From Muribaculaceae bacterium (GTDB lineage: Bacteria > Bacteroidota > Bacteroidia > Bacteroidales > Muribaculaceae): DNA of 64,000 nt. Both the position numbers and the translations under genes were made by a program. The notes under the pieces are model-generated. The model had not been told where the DNA came from. It searched no databases and saw only the letters and a list, made by a program, of their open reading frames with translations. Of the stretch, positions 1 through 11,009 are shown piece after piece. Every line of letters begins with the position of its first letter. The first letter of the stretch is position 1. The stretch covers positions 54,757-118,756 of the forward strand of contig JAFLTQ010000007.1 of NCBI GenBank assembly GCA_022510385.1, read 5' to 3'.

Positions 1-45
1 TAAATAGCCGGGATAATAAAAAGTGATCCATTATAAACTGATAAA

Positions 46-55
46 CCTAATCCTA
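46..55 (+). promoter_or_regulatory. Recurring leader motif CCTAATCCTA before traN
   Basis: The 10-mer CCTAATCCTA ends 13 nt before the traN start codon. The identical 10-mer sits 13 nt before the start at 48075. Close variants lie 9-21 nt before starts at 5902, 35628, 45390 and 49686. No Shine-Dalgarno sequence is visible at these genes. The role is unknown; it could be a leader element shared by the transfer genes. Confidence 0.4.
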
Positions 56-68
56 TTAAATAACTGCA

Positions 69-1001
69 ATGAAAAGTAAAACAATAGTCCTGACCCTGGC
101 CATGGCGATGATGTCTATGGCATGGAACGATGCAAAAGCTCAAAACGAGTTGAATGATTCACCGGATAAAGTAATACCTGTAGAAAAGGTTGAGAGACTT
201 TCGGTCACTTCTATGGAAGGAGTCTCCGGAGCGTGGGATATGGAGCAGATAACGGTCAATGAACAGGTAACGACGGTTATCACGGCTTCCGAACCGATAA
301 GATTCGTCGATATATCCACTGACAAGATAGCCGGAGATCAGCCTATCAACAATACAATAAGACTTAAACCTAAAGAACCGGGTCATGAGGATGGTGAGAT
401 TCTTGCAATCGTTACCATTGTCACTGAAAGATACCGCACCCAGTATGCCATGATTTACACCACAAGGCTTACAGAAGCCGTGTCTGATAAAGAAGTGCAG
501 CTGGTTGAAAGAAATGCCTATCATAACCCGGCAGTGTCTATGTCAACTGAGGATATGTACCGATTTGCAAGAAGGATCTGGAACTCTCCGGCAAGGTTCA
601 GGAACCTTACAAGCAAACAGAACAAGATGGTTGTAAGGGTGAATAACATTTATTCGGTAGGTGATTATTTCTTCCTTGACTTCTCTGTTCAAAACAAGAC
701 AAACATTCGGTTTGACATTGATGAGATAAGGGTGAAACTTGCTGACAAGAAAGTTTCCAAGTCCACAAACTCCCAGATTATTGAATTAAAGCCTGACCTG
801 ATTTTAGACCGGACGGAATCATTCCTTCATGGATACCGAAATGTGATAGTGCTGAAGAAACTCACATTCCCTAACGACAAGGTTCTCACAATCGAGATGT
901 CGGAAAAACAAATTTCCGGAAGGACAATCTCTGTGAATATCGATTACGAGAATGTTCTCTCAGCCGATGGATTCAATCAACTTTTACTGAAGGAGGATTA
1001 A
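69..1001 (+). CDS. traN: Conjugative transposon protein TraN (DUF4138 family)
   Basis: This 310-residue exported protein matches the Bacteroides conjugative-transposon TraN family, a periplasmic or outer-membrane-associated part of the mating apparatus. Residues 1-25 form a signal peptide ending AKAQ. The middle carries TraN-like beta-rich sequence, including a VGDYFFLDFSVQNKTNI segment around residue 195 and the typical stretch on preferring native DIDEIRVKLADKK. The stop codon lies 3 nt before the next gene, which is traO, the usual TraN-TraO order of CTnDOT-type elements. The upstream tra genes (traM and earlier) would lie to the left of this window. The leader motif CCTAATCCTA precedes the start. 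Family assignment is from sequence recognition; the exact role in the pore is inferred from the family. Confidence 0.87.
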   Translation: MKSKTIVLTLAMAMMSMAWNDAKAQNELNDSPDKVIPVEKVERLSVTSMEGVSGAWDMEQITVNEQVTTVITASEPIRFVDISTDKIAGDQPINNTIRLKPKEPGHEDGEILAIVTIVTERYRTQYAMIYTTRLTEAVSDKEVQLVERNAYHNPAVSMSTEDMYRFARRIWNSPARFRNLTSKQNKMVVRVNNIYSVGDYFFLDFSVQNKTNIRFDIDEIRVKLADKKVSKSTNSQIIELKPDLILDRTESFLHGYRNVIVLKKLTFPNDKVLTIEMSEKQISGRTISVNIDYENVLSADGFNQLLLKED

Positions 1002-1004
1002 GCC

Positions 1005-1511
1005 ATGAAAAGACTACTTATCGCAATAGTGGCTATAGTCAGTATGGCGACTACAGCTTTTGCCGGACAAAAGGATGGCAGAGTCGGCGTAGGAGTCGGA
1101 CTGCTTTACCGGAATAGACTTGAAGCCACTGTCAGTTATGAAAGAGAAGGCAACAATCACAATGCCTGGGAATTCTTTGCCAACGGATATCTGAAATGGA
1201 AAGACTGTGAGAGTTGTGGCCATGTATGCCCTAAATCATTCTGGCATAATTACAGATCATGGGGAGTCGGAGCTGCTTACAAACCTTGCGTATATCGCGG
1301 AAGAAACAACTACGGGAATATCCGTGTAGGTGCTTCTCTCGGTTCTGATACCCACAAATTCCTTGCCGGAATTCATGCCGGTTACGAACACAATTACAGA
1401 TTGAAAGCCGGATGGCAGCTCTATTGGCAGGTCAAGACAGACCTGATGATAAAAGGACAAGACCTGTTCCGGACAGGTGTCGCTATTGGTTTTAAAATCC
1501 CGGTCAAATGA
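1005..1511 (+). CDS. traO: Conjugal transfer protein TraO
   Basis: This 168-residue protein has a signal peptide (residues 1-20, ending TAFA). The remaining short beta-rich sequence is full of aromatic and glycine residues (GVGLLYRNRLEATVSYE, HAGYEHNYRLKAGWQLYW), as in a small outer-membrane barrel. This matches the Bacteroidales TraO family, which follows traN in conjugative transposons. The start lies 3 nt after traN and the stop overlaps the next ATG by 4 nt (ATGA), so the genes are translationally coupled. It most likely forms part of the outer-membrane end of the type IV secretion channel. Three cysteines (CESCGHVC) in the middle are notable and could form disulfides or bind metal. Confidence 0.82.
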   Translation: MKRLLIAIVAIVSMATTAFAGQKDGRVGVGVGLLYRNRLEATVSYEREGNNHNAWEFFANGYLKWKDCESCGHVCPKSFWHNYRSWGVGAAYKPCVYRGRNNYGNIRVGASLGSDTHKFLAGIHAGYEHNYRLKAGWQLYWQVKTDLMIKGQDLFRTGVAIGFKIPVK

Positions 1512-3175
1512 TCCTTGATATGGAATATAGATATGAACGAATACTCAACCGTATGAAAAAGCTGATAACCAGGGCTGACAAAGTTGATAAGCCCAAGATG
1601 ATAAAGAGAAAATGTGAACGAATGCTGAAATGGCTTAAGAATAACTGTTTTGTTTCCTGTCTTTGTCTTTTGGTCTCTTTCACATTGATTTCGTGTGACG
1701 CTCATTTCGATGAGCCGGATCCAAGTATGAAAGTCGGAGACATTCTTTGTACCGATGGTTCAGTGCTTTCACTTCAGGATTTTGTTACCCAGCATAAGGA
1801 ACCGGTGGCCGTGGTATATAATGTTAATCCGGATATAAATTCAGAGATAGTCGGCTATGCCGTCTATCTGAATGATATTTCAGATGAAGCATTCGCTGAT
1901 TCATTGTATGTAAAGCAGAATACCTCTTTAGATATTTATGCTTTGGATGGCAACGAAAATACCTACGCCATTTATAAGACAAAGGATGTGGCTTCACCCA
2001 TGGCCATGCCGGTCTTTGACTTATGGACTTACGGTCAGGCAGCCTACATTCCATCTGTCGCTCAGTTAAGACAGCTGCAGGAAGTCCACAATTTTATAAA
2101 CCCAAGGATAGAGGCTTTGGGTGGAGAAAGATTATCTGATAATCCTGATGAATGCTGGTATTGGTCTTCAACCGAAGTCGAAGGACAGGAAGATTTGAAA
2201 GCATGGCTGGTTTCAATGAATTCCGGGATAATACATGAGACTCCGAAAGACCAGAGACATCACTGCAGACCTGTTGTTACGATCTATCGTCACAATGGTA
2301 ATCAAAGTTATTACGAAGATGATGATATGGATCATATCTGGAGTGACTTCACGCTCAAGTTGTCAGTAAAACCGGGATTATTTGATTATAAAACTTTAGA
2401 TGGAGAATATTTCGGTTCAAGAACCGGTTCGGATTGGCCTTTGAAATATTGGGTTGCTGTTTACAAGGGTAATTCAAAAGAACCGTTTACTCTGATTCCT
2501 TCCAATACTATAACTTTACCGATGTCCCTTCCTCCGGGGAAATACAGTTTCGTGGCATGGGCTGAGCCTGTTCCTGATCAGAACGGTTCAACCTATTACT
2601 TTCATACAGATGATTTCTCTGAAATGTTGCAGAAACATAAGTATGACTACAAAGGGAATGATGAAGGCAAGACTCCTTTCAGAGGGTTGCTTGAAAAGAA
2701 TGTTGCGTTCACCACTACCGATATTGCAATGGAATTGAAACCTGCTTTTGCAAGGTATAGACTGATTGCCACTGACCGGGACAGTGTAACCTTCAATCCC
2801 GGAAAGATTGTGATATCCTATTACGATTTGCCCGGTGCAATTGATGCTCTGTCCGGAGATGTAAATCTGAAATGGAATGATGTTTCTTTCACCTCATATC
2901 CTGATGGCGATTTGTTGGCTTTCGACCATGTTCTTTCCAATGATAAAAAGGAAACAACAGTCTCTGTCAAAGTTGAGATATACGATGAGAAAGATGAATT
3001 GAAAGCAAGAGTTGATAAGATCACCATTCCACTTATCAATGGGGGGATAACAACTCTCAAAGGTAACTTCTATTCCATGTTGATTCCTGAAGATAATGAC
3101 GACAAAGGAAATTCCGGAGGCGGTGGTATCGGCATAGACCCTGAATGGGAGGAAACAGTAGAAATCGAATATTAA
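1508..3175 (+). CDS. Fimbrillin-like surface lipoprotein with Lcl/DUF1566-like module
   Basis: The lipobox LISC places the lipidated cysteine at residue 63 if the first ATG is used. That leaves an odd 45-residue basic, probably cytoplasmic, stretch before the hydrophobic segment (residues 47-61). The ATG at 1622 (Met39) would give an ordinary lipoprotein signal, but the first ATG overlaps the traO stop (ATGA), so the start is uncertain. Residues about 160-260 (DLWTYGQAAYIPS ... CWYWSSTE ... HHCRPV) resemble the DUF1566/Lcl fold of secreted Bacteroidetes proteins. The C-terminal half looks like the DUF6562/fimbrillin-type beta sandwich of minor pilins. It sits inside the transfer operon with two more lipoproteins, so a role in recipient contact or surface display is a reasonable inference. 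Confidence 0.7.
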   Translation: MILDMEYRYERILNRMKKLITRADKVDKPKMIKRKCERMLKWLKNNCFVSCLCLLVSFTLISCDAHFDEPDPSMKVGDILCTDGSVLSLQDFVTQHKEPVAVVYNVNPDINSEIVGYAVYLNDISDEAFADSLYVKQNTSLDIYALDGNENTYAIYKTKDVASPMAMPVFDLWTYGQAAYIPSVAQLRQLQEVHNFINPRIEALGGERLSDNPDECWYWSSTEVEGQEDLKAWLVSMNSGIIHETPKDQRHHCRPVVTIYRHNGNQSYYEDDDMDHIWSDFTLKLSVKPGLFDYKTLDGEYFGSRTGSDWPLKYWVAVYKGNSKEPFTLIPSNTITLPMSLPPGKYSFVAWAEPVPDQNGSTYYFHTDDFSEMLQKHKYDYKGNDEGKTPFRGLLEKNVAFTTTDIAMELKPAFARYRLIATDRDSVTFNPGKIVISYYDLPGAIDALSGDVNLKWNDVSFTSYPDGDLLAFDHVLSNDKKETTVSVKVEIYDEKDELKARVDKITIPLINGGITTLKGNFYSMLIPEDNDDKGNSGGGGIGIDPEWEETVEIEY

Positions 3176-3233
3176 CGGTCATAACCAATTCAATAACAAA
3201 TCCTAAACACAAACTTAAAATCCAAAAAACTTA

Positions 3234-4442
3234 ATGAAACACAAACTATTAACATTTGCATTGATGGGGGCAATGGTTTCCACAATGCTCTTCTCCTGCA
3301 AGAACGCAGAAGAACCCATCCAATCTTCTCCGGTTATTGTAGATGCTGAAGGAATGGTGCAATATTCTCTGACAGTCAATATCCCTGACGACATGAGAAC
3401 CAGAGCTGCTGCAGAAGTAATAGTCGGGAATGATGGACTTTATTCATTCTCAAGAACCATAGACAGACTATGGTACGGAGTATATTACAATGGCCAGTAT
3501 CTTTATGACAGTGAAAATACTGTTTATCCGGCTTGGAGTATGGTTGAGAATGGCAAATTCAATGCATATTTCAAACTTCATCAAGAGATAGATCCGACAC
3601 AGGTCAAGATCTTCTTCTGGGCAGGCAATGAAGATGATAATGTGACAGTATCAGATGTGACATCTTCTGATGCCATCAATCTCAATTTCAAGAACCGTTG
3701 TGTAAGCGTAAATCCTTTGTATATGAATGGAAATTCTGAGCTAAAGGAATACGATTCCTTTGCCGGTTATGTTCAGCTTTCAAAACAGAAAGAGAACCCC
3801 AATTTCAATGAGACTGTAATACTTAAACGTCCTTTTGCACAGATACATATCCTTTCAGATGAGTTCACATTCCCAGGCGTGAATGTATATTATCCAAACG
3901 GTGTTACAGTAGTTCCAGGTTTCGGTAAAGAAGAAGCCTCTGCACTCAATTACACGAATAACATGATGGCCTTGACAACCTGGTTCTTTGATTCATCTTT
4001 AGATCTGCCGAATGCCTATACAAAGGATGAATATATATTCTCCCAAAACAATTATGAGTTCACCAATAATCTGACAGGCACATCACCTGAAAGAGTGACA
4101 TTTAAAGAGAGGGAGATGGATTATCTTGGTTGTTTCTATGTTTTTGCACCAATTGAGAAATCTCCTTTAAGATATGCATCTGCATCCGGTAATACAGGAA
4201 TATTAGGAAAACTGAATCTTGCCTTCAGAAAGCCGACTGAAACTATAAGTAATGCTGAATTTGTATCTGTTAATTTGCCGGCTGATGGTTTACAGGCCAA
4301 TAACCGTTATGTGGTTTATAATCATGAAAATACTGGAGACGGAGACGGTGGCAAAGGAGAAGGAGGTTTTGTAACTAATACCTTCACATTTGAAATTATC
4401 ACAGATTCTGCATGGAACGACACAATCGATTCAGAATATTGA
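3234..4442 (+). CDS. Fimbrillin-like (DUF6562-type) lipoprotein
   Basis: This 402-residue lipoprotein has lipobox LFSC (cysteine about residue 22). The Ser/Glu/Pro-rich segment after it is followed by a TRAAA segment, as at the processing site of Bacteroidales fimbrillins. The fold is predicted to be beta-sandwich (FWAGNEDD, KRPFAQIHILSDEF, then LPADGLQANNRYVVYN near the end, the motif shared by Mfa/Fim-type and DUF6562 proteins). An acidic-glycine linker (GDGDGGKGEG) precedes the last beta strand. It lies in the run of lipoproteins between traO and the coupling-protein gene and shares their C-terminal acidic ending with SEY. It probably acts at the cell surface; adhesion during mating is an inference. 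Confidence 0.7.
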   Translation: MKHKLLTFALMGAMVSTMLFSCKNAEEPIQSSPVIVDAEGMVQYSLTVNIPDDMRTRAAAEVIVGNDGLYSFSRTIDRLWYGVYYNGQYLYDSENTVYPAWSMVENGKFNAYFKLHQEIDPTQVKIFFWAGNEDDNVTVSDVTSSDAINLNFKNRCVSVNPLYMNGNSELKEYDSFAGYVQLSKQKENPNFNETVILKRPFAQIHILSDEFTFPGVNVYYPNGVTVVPGFGKEEASALNYTNNMMALTTWFFDSSLDLPNAYTKDEYIFSQNNYEFTNNLTGTSPERVTFKEREMDYLGCFYVFAPIEKSPLRYASASGNTGILGKLNLAFRKPTETISNAEFVSVNLPADGLQANNRYVVYNHENTGDGDGGKGEGGFVTNTFTFEIITDSAWNDTIDSEY

Positions 4443-4459
4443 AATTGAACACTAGAATC

Positions 4460-4482
4460 GGGAGGCGGTTAATCCGTCTCCC
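4460..4482 (+). terminator. Intergenic hairpin between two lipoprotein genes
   Basis: GGGAGGCGG (4460-4468) pairs with CCGTCTCCC (4474-4482) through nine base pairs including one G-U, around a TTAAT loop. It lies 17 nt after one stop codon and 15 nt before the next start. The tail is A-rich rather than T-rich, so it may be an mRNA-stability or attenuating hairpin, not a full terminator. Confidence 0.5.
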
Positions 4483-4497
4483 AAAATTAAAATCACT

Positions 4498-5871
4498 ATG
4501 AAAAAAGTTATTTATTTTCATATTTTACTGATCATTATACTTTTAGGTTTGAATTCATGTACATCCGTTGATGAGCCACAACTTACATTGACCGTAACAG
4601 AAGAGCAAGAAAACGATGGCTTTCAAATTTTGGATTTTGAAATCTCCGTAAATGATATAAATGAAACAAGATGTATAAGACCTGAGACTTCTCACAGTGA
4701 TGATAATGGCACTTATACTTATAATTTCCCTTCTGAAAAATGCTCACCATCCATTACTAATGTCAAGTACATGGAGATGATGATATTATATGACAAAGAA
4801 ATCCTCAATTCCACTATTATTGTCGATAAATCCGTAATACAAGATTTCACTGACAACGAGTATGTGGTATATGTAAATAAAAGGACTAACGGGGAACAAA
4901 GATTTTATCTGGCACTAAAATTCAAGTCCAATCTTGATCCCTCAAAAATAGAGTTGTTATTTACAGTTAAATTCCCCTCAGCAAGTAATTGGATAATTGA
5001 AACTACTGGTGGAAACTGTTTCTTCAAAAATAATGATGATTTAAATAATTGTTATATCAGCACTTCCAATACTGCGGAGCTATGTAGTTATTATGCAAAA
5101 CATAGTCTTAACACTGAAAATGATTGGAAGACTGTAAATCTTAATATCATTCTAAAACGGCTGAATTCCTCTATTTGGGTTTTCACCACCCATCCATATT
5201 GTGATGCTTTTGACGACTATATTTCCTGGTTTTCAATAGGTCTGAACAATGAAAGGACAATCAATAATTTTCTTGACGATGAAGGTAACTTGATCTTTCA
5301 TCAAAAAATTGTTAATGGGGCTGTAAGTAGCACACAGCACAGATATTATGTTTTACAAGACAGGACGGAGTTATCCCAATATTCACTATATCAATATTCC
5401 GGAACTTCCAAAGGCAAGACTTGGTGGTGGTATAATGATGAAGGATATAATAGACCCCATGCAGCGTCAACTAAATTATTTAAATATAATGATAAGACAT
5501 ATTATTATATAGGCTACTTCAATACTTTGGGAACCTTATCTGATAATTATCCTATCTCACATACCGGAAAAGTATTGAAATATCTAACAATGGTGTATAA
5601 TGAATCCTGGTGCAATCAAAATAATTACCATTATGACGGTTATCTTCATTATCACTGGTCGACTCTTCCTTTGCCAGATGGTGGTTTGAAAGCAAATACA
5701 CGGTATGTCTACATTCTTAACGATGATTTCAAGCTTTGGGAAAATACTTGGTATCAGGGTGATTTACCAACCCGCTCATCTTCCGAAGAAACTTTACAGA
5801 CTACCGGATTTACATTGATTGAACAATCAATGGATGAACCACTTCCTTTTGAATTTATGGAGGAAGAATAA
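4498..5871 (+). CDS. Fimbrillin-like lipoprotein
   Basis: This 457-residue protein begins with a hydrophobic segment ending in lipobox LNSC (cysteine at residue 21). It is Asn/Tyr/Ser-rich and beta-predicted. Near the C-terminus, LPDGGLKANTRYVYILND is the same motif seen in the preceding lipoprotein (LPADGLQANNRYVVYN), so the two are distant paralogues with a DUF6562-type fold. Codon use is more AT-rich than in traN and traO. It is the third of three successive surface lipoproteins in the transfer operon, placed before the inner-membrane components. Its function is not known from sequence; cell-surface contact is the likeliest role. Confidence 0.65.
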   Translation: MKKVIYFHILLIIILLGLNSCTSVDEPQLTLTVTEEQENDGFQILDFEISVNDINETRCIRPETSHSDDNGTYTYNFPSEKCSPSITNVKYMEMMILYDKEILNSTIIVDKSVIQDFTDNEYVVYVNKRTNGEQRFYLALKFKSNLDPSKIELLFTVKFPSASNWIIETTGGNCFFKNNDDLNNCYISTSNTAELCSYYAKHSLNTENDWKTVNLNIILKRLNSSIWVFTTHPYCDAFDDYISWFSIGLNNERTINNFLDDEGNLIFHQKIVNGAVSSTQHRYYVLQDRTELSQYSLYQYSGTSKGKTWWWYNDEGYNRPHAASTKLFKYNDKTYYYIGYFNTLGTLSDNYPISHTGKVLKYLTMVYNESWCNQNNYHYDGYLHYHWSTLPLPDGGLKANTRYVYILNDDFKLWENTWYQGDLPTRSSSEETLQTTGFTLIEQSMDEPLPFEFMEEE

Positions 5872-5901
5872 TAGATCCTAATCTTAAACATATAAAACTA
5901 A

Positions 5902-6624
5902 ATGAAAATGACAGCTTTGACTATACTTACAAGTGCGGTCCTTATAATCCTGATTTTTGTTCAAATGCACAACTCGATGAGAATTGAGGAACGCAGACAA
6001 GAACTGGAAGAGCTAATGGATAAATCTAACCATGTGATTTCTAAGTTTGATTCAGTATTCGGAGAAATGACTCAAGAAAATGAGAAATATACATCTCTGA
6101 TTGCTCGAGTTCATGAATTGGATAATGAAAATGATAAATTATTCAAAGAAAACCAAGAGCTTGAAACGAGCAATAGTTCGCTTAAAAAACAGAATGACAC
6201 ACTTCTAAAAGCCAATTTTCAATTGCACAAAGAATTTGAAAAGACAGCTAATGATGTAAGACAAAGCAAAAAGAACTTTGATGAATTGACTTTTAATCTA
6301 AAATCCCTTAAGAAAGCGAAGGAGAGTCTCGAAATCGCCTTGGAAATTATTCCGGCTAAGGAGAATAAGAGGCTTTCAGATTCAATCTCGACTCTTGATT
6401 TAAGCCGGTCAATCCTTAACCATCTAATTAATAATGAAATTTATTGTATTGGCGATCTTGTAAAAAAGGAAGACTGGGAACTTCGAAGAATGGATAAGAT
6501 AACCCGGAAGACTATAGATAGCATTCAGAACGAACTTGAGATCGAGAGATTGCATCTCGGGATGGAAGTCACTTGCATTGATGGCCATTGGTATCATCAC
6601 AATAATGAAACGATAGAAGAATAA
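5902..6624 (+). CDS. Membrane-anchored coiled-coil protein with RNA polymerase alpha-CTD-like domain
   Basis: This 240-residue protein has one N-terminal transmembrane helix (about residues 5-21). A long charged heptad-repeat coiled coil (about 25-150) follows, and then a compact helical domain (about 160-222). That last domain reads LDLSRSILNHL ... IYCIGDLVKKEDWELRRM ... KTIDSIQNEL ... LHLGM. It follows the alpha-subunit CTD of RNA polymerase helix by helix, including the IGDLV and LGM landmarks. In the alpha CTD these helix-hairpin-helix-like elements bind DNA. The gene lies 5 nt before the VirD4-type coupling ATPase gene, so the protein may tether DNA or a protein partner to the membrane next to the coupling protein. 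The leader CCTAATCTTA lies 15 nt before the start. Confidence 0.65.
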   Translation: MKMTALTILTSAVLIILIFVQMHNSMRIEERRQELEELMDKSNHVISKFDSVFGEMTQENEKYTSLIARVHELDNENDKLFKENQELETSNSSLKKQNDTLLKANFQLHKEFEKTANDVRQSKKNFDELTFNLKSLKKAKESLEIALEIIPAKENKRLSDSISTLDLSRSILNHLINNEIYCIGDLVKKEDWELRRMDKITRKTIDSIQNELEIERLHLGMEVTCIDGHWYHHNNETIEE

Positions 6625-6629
6625 GAATT

Positions 6630-9310
<2,681 letters not shown>

Positions 9311-9354
9311 TAATTTTGGATATAGATCAAAGTAGTAAAAATGAATATTGAAAA

Positions 9355-9918
9355 ATGAGATGCTTCATATGTAATAGAGAAATGGTGGATAAGCCTACTG
9401 ATTCCAACCAAAGTAAAGCCCATGGCGAGCATGTAATACATAATGCAATACGGGGAAAGTTGATTTCTCATAGCATTTTGTGTGAGAAATGCGGAGGAGC
9501 ATACAGTAAAGATGATGCAAACTTCTGCAAGATTTTTGCACCATTTGTTGTAGCCTTGAATAATAGAATGATTCTCGCAGATCATGGTAATACAGAAGGA
9601 AATACGCTTAAAGGATGTATATTCAAAACACCTGACATAAAGGAAAGTGATGAAGGCATAGAGATCACAGCTAAGAATGGTGAAGTTATACCGGTTCAAC
9701 CATTCTATAAGATAGAAGGAAATAAAATTGATGTTTATGCTGGAAAGAAACGAATCTCCGATTTCATCAAAGTACTTTCAAAAGAGTTGGCAGAAAATGG
9801 TAATGACATTGCAAATTATACAATAGAACAGCATACTGACATTCAAAATCTCGGTTATCTGGCTTACTATTTTTCCAAAGGGAACGATAATTTCAACCAG
9901 GAATTTAAAAGGGTATGA
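9355..9918 (+). CDS. HNH_5-like zinc-finger nuclease domain, probably the N-terminal part of a split gene
   Basis: Cys3-x2-Cys6 and Cys43-x2-Cys46 flank HGEHVIHNAIRG (residues 23-34). This is the same layout as HNH_5-type endonucleases (CxxC ... EHIIP-like ... CxxC), in which the central His/Asn region is catalytic. The rest (to residue 187) is a mixed alpha/beta region I do not recognise. The stop overlaps the next ATG (ATGA) and the next frame is offset by -1. The two ORFs together have the size and order of a single HNH_5 protein, so this may be one gene broken by a one-base loss, or two coupled genes. It sits directly after the transfer operon, at the start of AT-rich conflict cargo. Confidence 0.6.
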   Translation: MRCFICNREMVDKPTDSNQSKAHGEHVIHNAIRGKLISHSILCEKCGGAYSKDDANFCKIFAPFVVALNNRMILADHGNTEGNTLKGCIFKTPDIKESDEGIEITAKNGEVIPVQPFYKIEGNKIDVYAGKKRISDFIKVLSKELAENGNDIANYTIEQHTDIQNLGYLAYYFSKGNDNFNQEFKRV

Positions 9919-10820
9919 TAAAGATAGCAACAGAGTATGCTCTTCATTGTGGACTAGAACGAGAAGTTCTTTCAGAGGTTATATCAATAGATGACAAAGG
10001 TAAAGCCAAGATTGAATATGACAAAGCAAAATTAATACCTTTTATCCCAACCACTTTGTTCGATAAATTATTTGAATATCATCGATTTCTTTTTGAGGAG
10101 GGTTATCCCTCACATATGCTAAAGTTGTTTACATTGAAATGTAATGATGGCAAAACGCGACTATATTGTTACCTTGATTTGTTCAGCACATTTCAGTATT
10201 ATGTACTTTTGAACGATGATTACAAAGGTGAAGAGATAAGTGAAACTTATGCACAGCGTTTGATACCGAAGATGAAACACCCTAATGTGAGCCATTATAG
10301 CCCCAAGGATTTGAGTATCGTAATACAGGAATATAAGATAAGTGAGTTAAAAGGTAAAAGTTATGAAGATCAAATTGCTTACATACAAACATGTATAGAT
10401 AAATATCCTATACAAACCTATGATTTAGAAGCTTCTTTAAAAAGCGCGGTTGAACGGATCAATAAGATTGTTATGGCATATTTTTGCAAGAAGTCGAATC
10501 CAGAATTAATGAAAGCCTTATTAACTCCTTTGGGATTGGATGACATACCGGAATCAATAAGTACAATTTTAGGTGCTTATTTTAAAGATGTTCAGGTTAC
10601 TGTTCTGACAAGAGTGTTTAGTGCATTTTCTGAATCAATAAAGCCAGAATACTATCGGAAGAATGGGTTTGAGATTATTGAAGACGAAATAATGAACTAT
10701 TCTCATCCCGATAAAAGTATTGAAATTTTATACGAACAAAAGGCAATAGCACTAGAATATACGAATGCCAAATTTTCACATTTGAATAGCTTGTGTTATG
10801 AAATATCAAATTTGAAGTAA
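9915..10820 (+). CDS. Probable C-terminal part of the HNH_5-like protein, or its coupled partner
   Basis: This is a 301-residue, mostly helical protein without recognisable catalytic motifs. Its first residues (MIKIATEYALHCG) read like the helical continuation found after the HNH module in HNH_5 family proteins, rather than like a natural N-terminus. It overlaps the preceding ORF by 4 nt. Inserting one base in the A4 run at 9907-9910 would fuse the two frames into a protein of about 490 residues. Context (next to a DUF262/HEPN/nuclease operon) suggests a DNA-targeting or defence function. If the split is real, the HNH part and this part would be made as separate, translationally coupled polypeptides. 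Confidence 0.5.
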   Translation: MIKIATEYALHCGLEREVLSEVISIDDKGKAKIEYDKAKLIPFIPTTLFDKLFEYHRFLFEEGYPSHMLKLFTLKCNDGKTRLYCYLDLFSTFQYYVLLNDDYKGEEISETYAQRLIPKMKHPNVSHYSPKDLSIVIQEYKISELKGKSYEDQIAYIQTCIDKYPIQTYDLEASLKSAVERINKIVMAYFCKKSNPELMKALLTPLGLDDIPESISTILGAYFKDVQVTVLTRVFSAFSESIKPEYYRKNGFEIIEDEIMNYSHPDKSIEILYEQKAIALEYTNAKFSHLNSLCYEISNLK

Positions 10821-11009
10821 AAAACTTGCAAGATTATACTATAACACCATATGGAATATAAACTTTTTTCAATTTATAATTAATAGTTTGATCTAGGTTA
10901 AAGAAAATATTTATTTGAAATTCATTCTTAATAATCCAATTTTATATAAATAAATAAAATAATTATTTAATTTTTCATAATTAAATTAAATAAAATAATA
11001 TTCAAAGTT
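10821..11009. other. AT-rich spacer between convergent genes
   Basis: About 190 nt of strongly AT-rich sequence between the converging HNH-associated gene and the nuclease gene. No ORF or clear stem-loop was seen. Confidence 0.5.

Noticed and set aside
159..524. Minus-strand open frame within traN
   Set aside because: It is a shadow of the traN coding sequence with no domain-like content; the plus-strand gene has signal peptide and family motifs.
9899..9912. Programmed -1 frameshift signal T-TTA-AAA at the HNH gene end
   Set aside because: The heptamer is present, but its zero-frame codon phase is wrong for the standard slippery-site rule, so I list the split gene only as possible indel or coupling.
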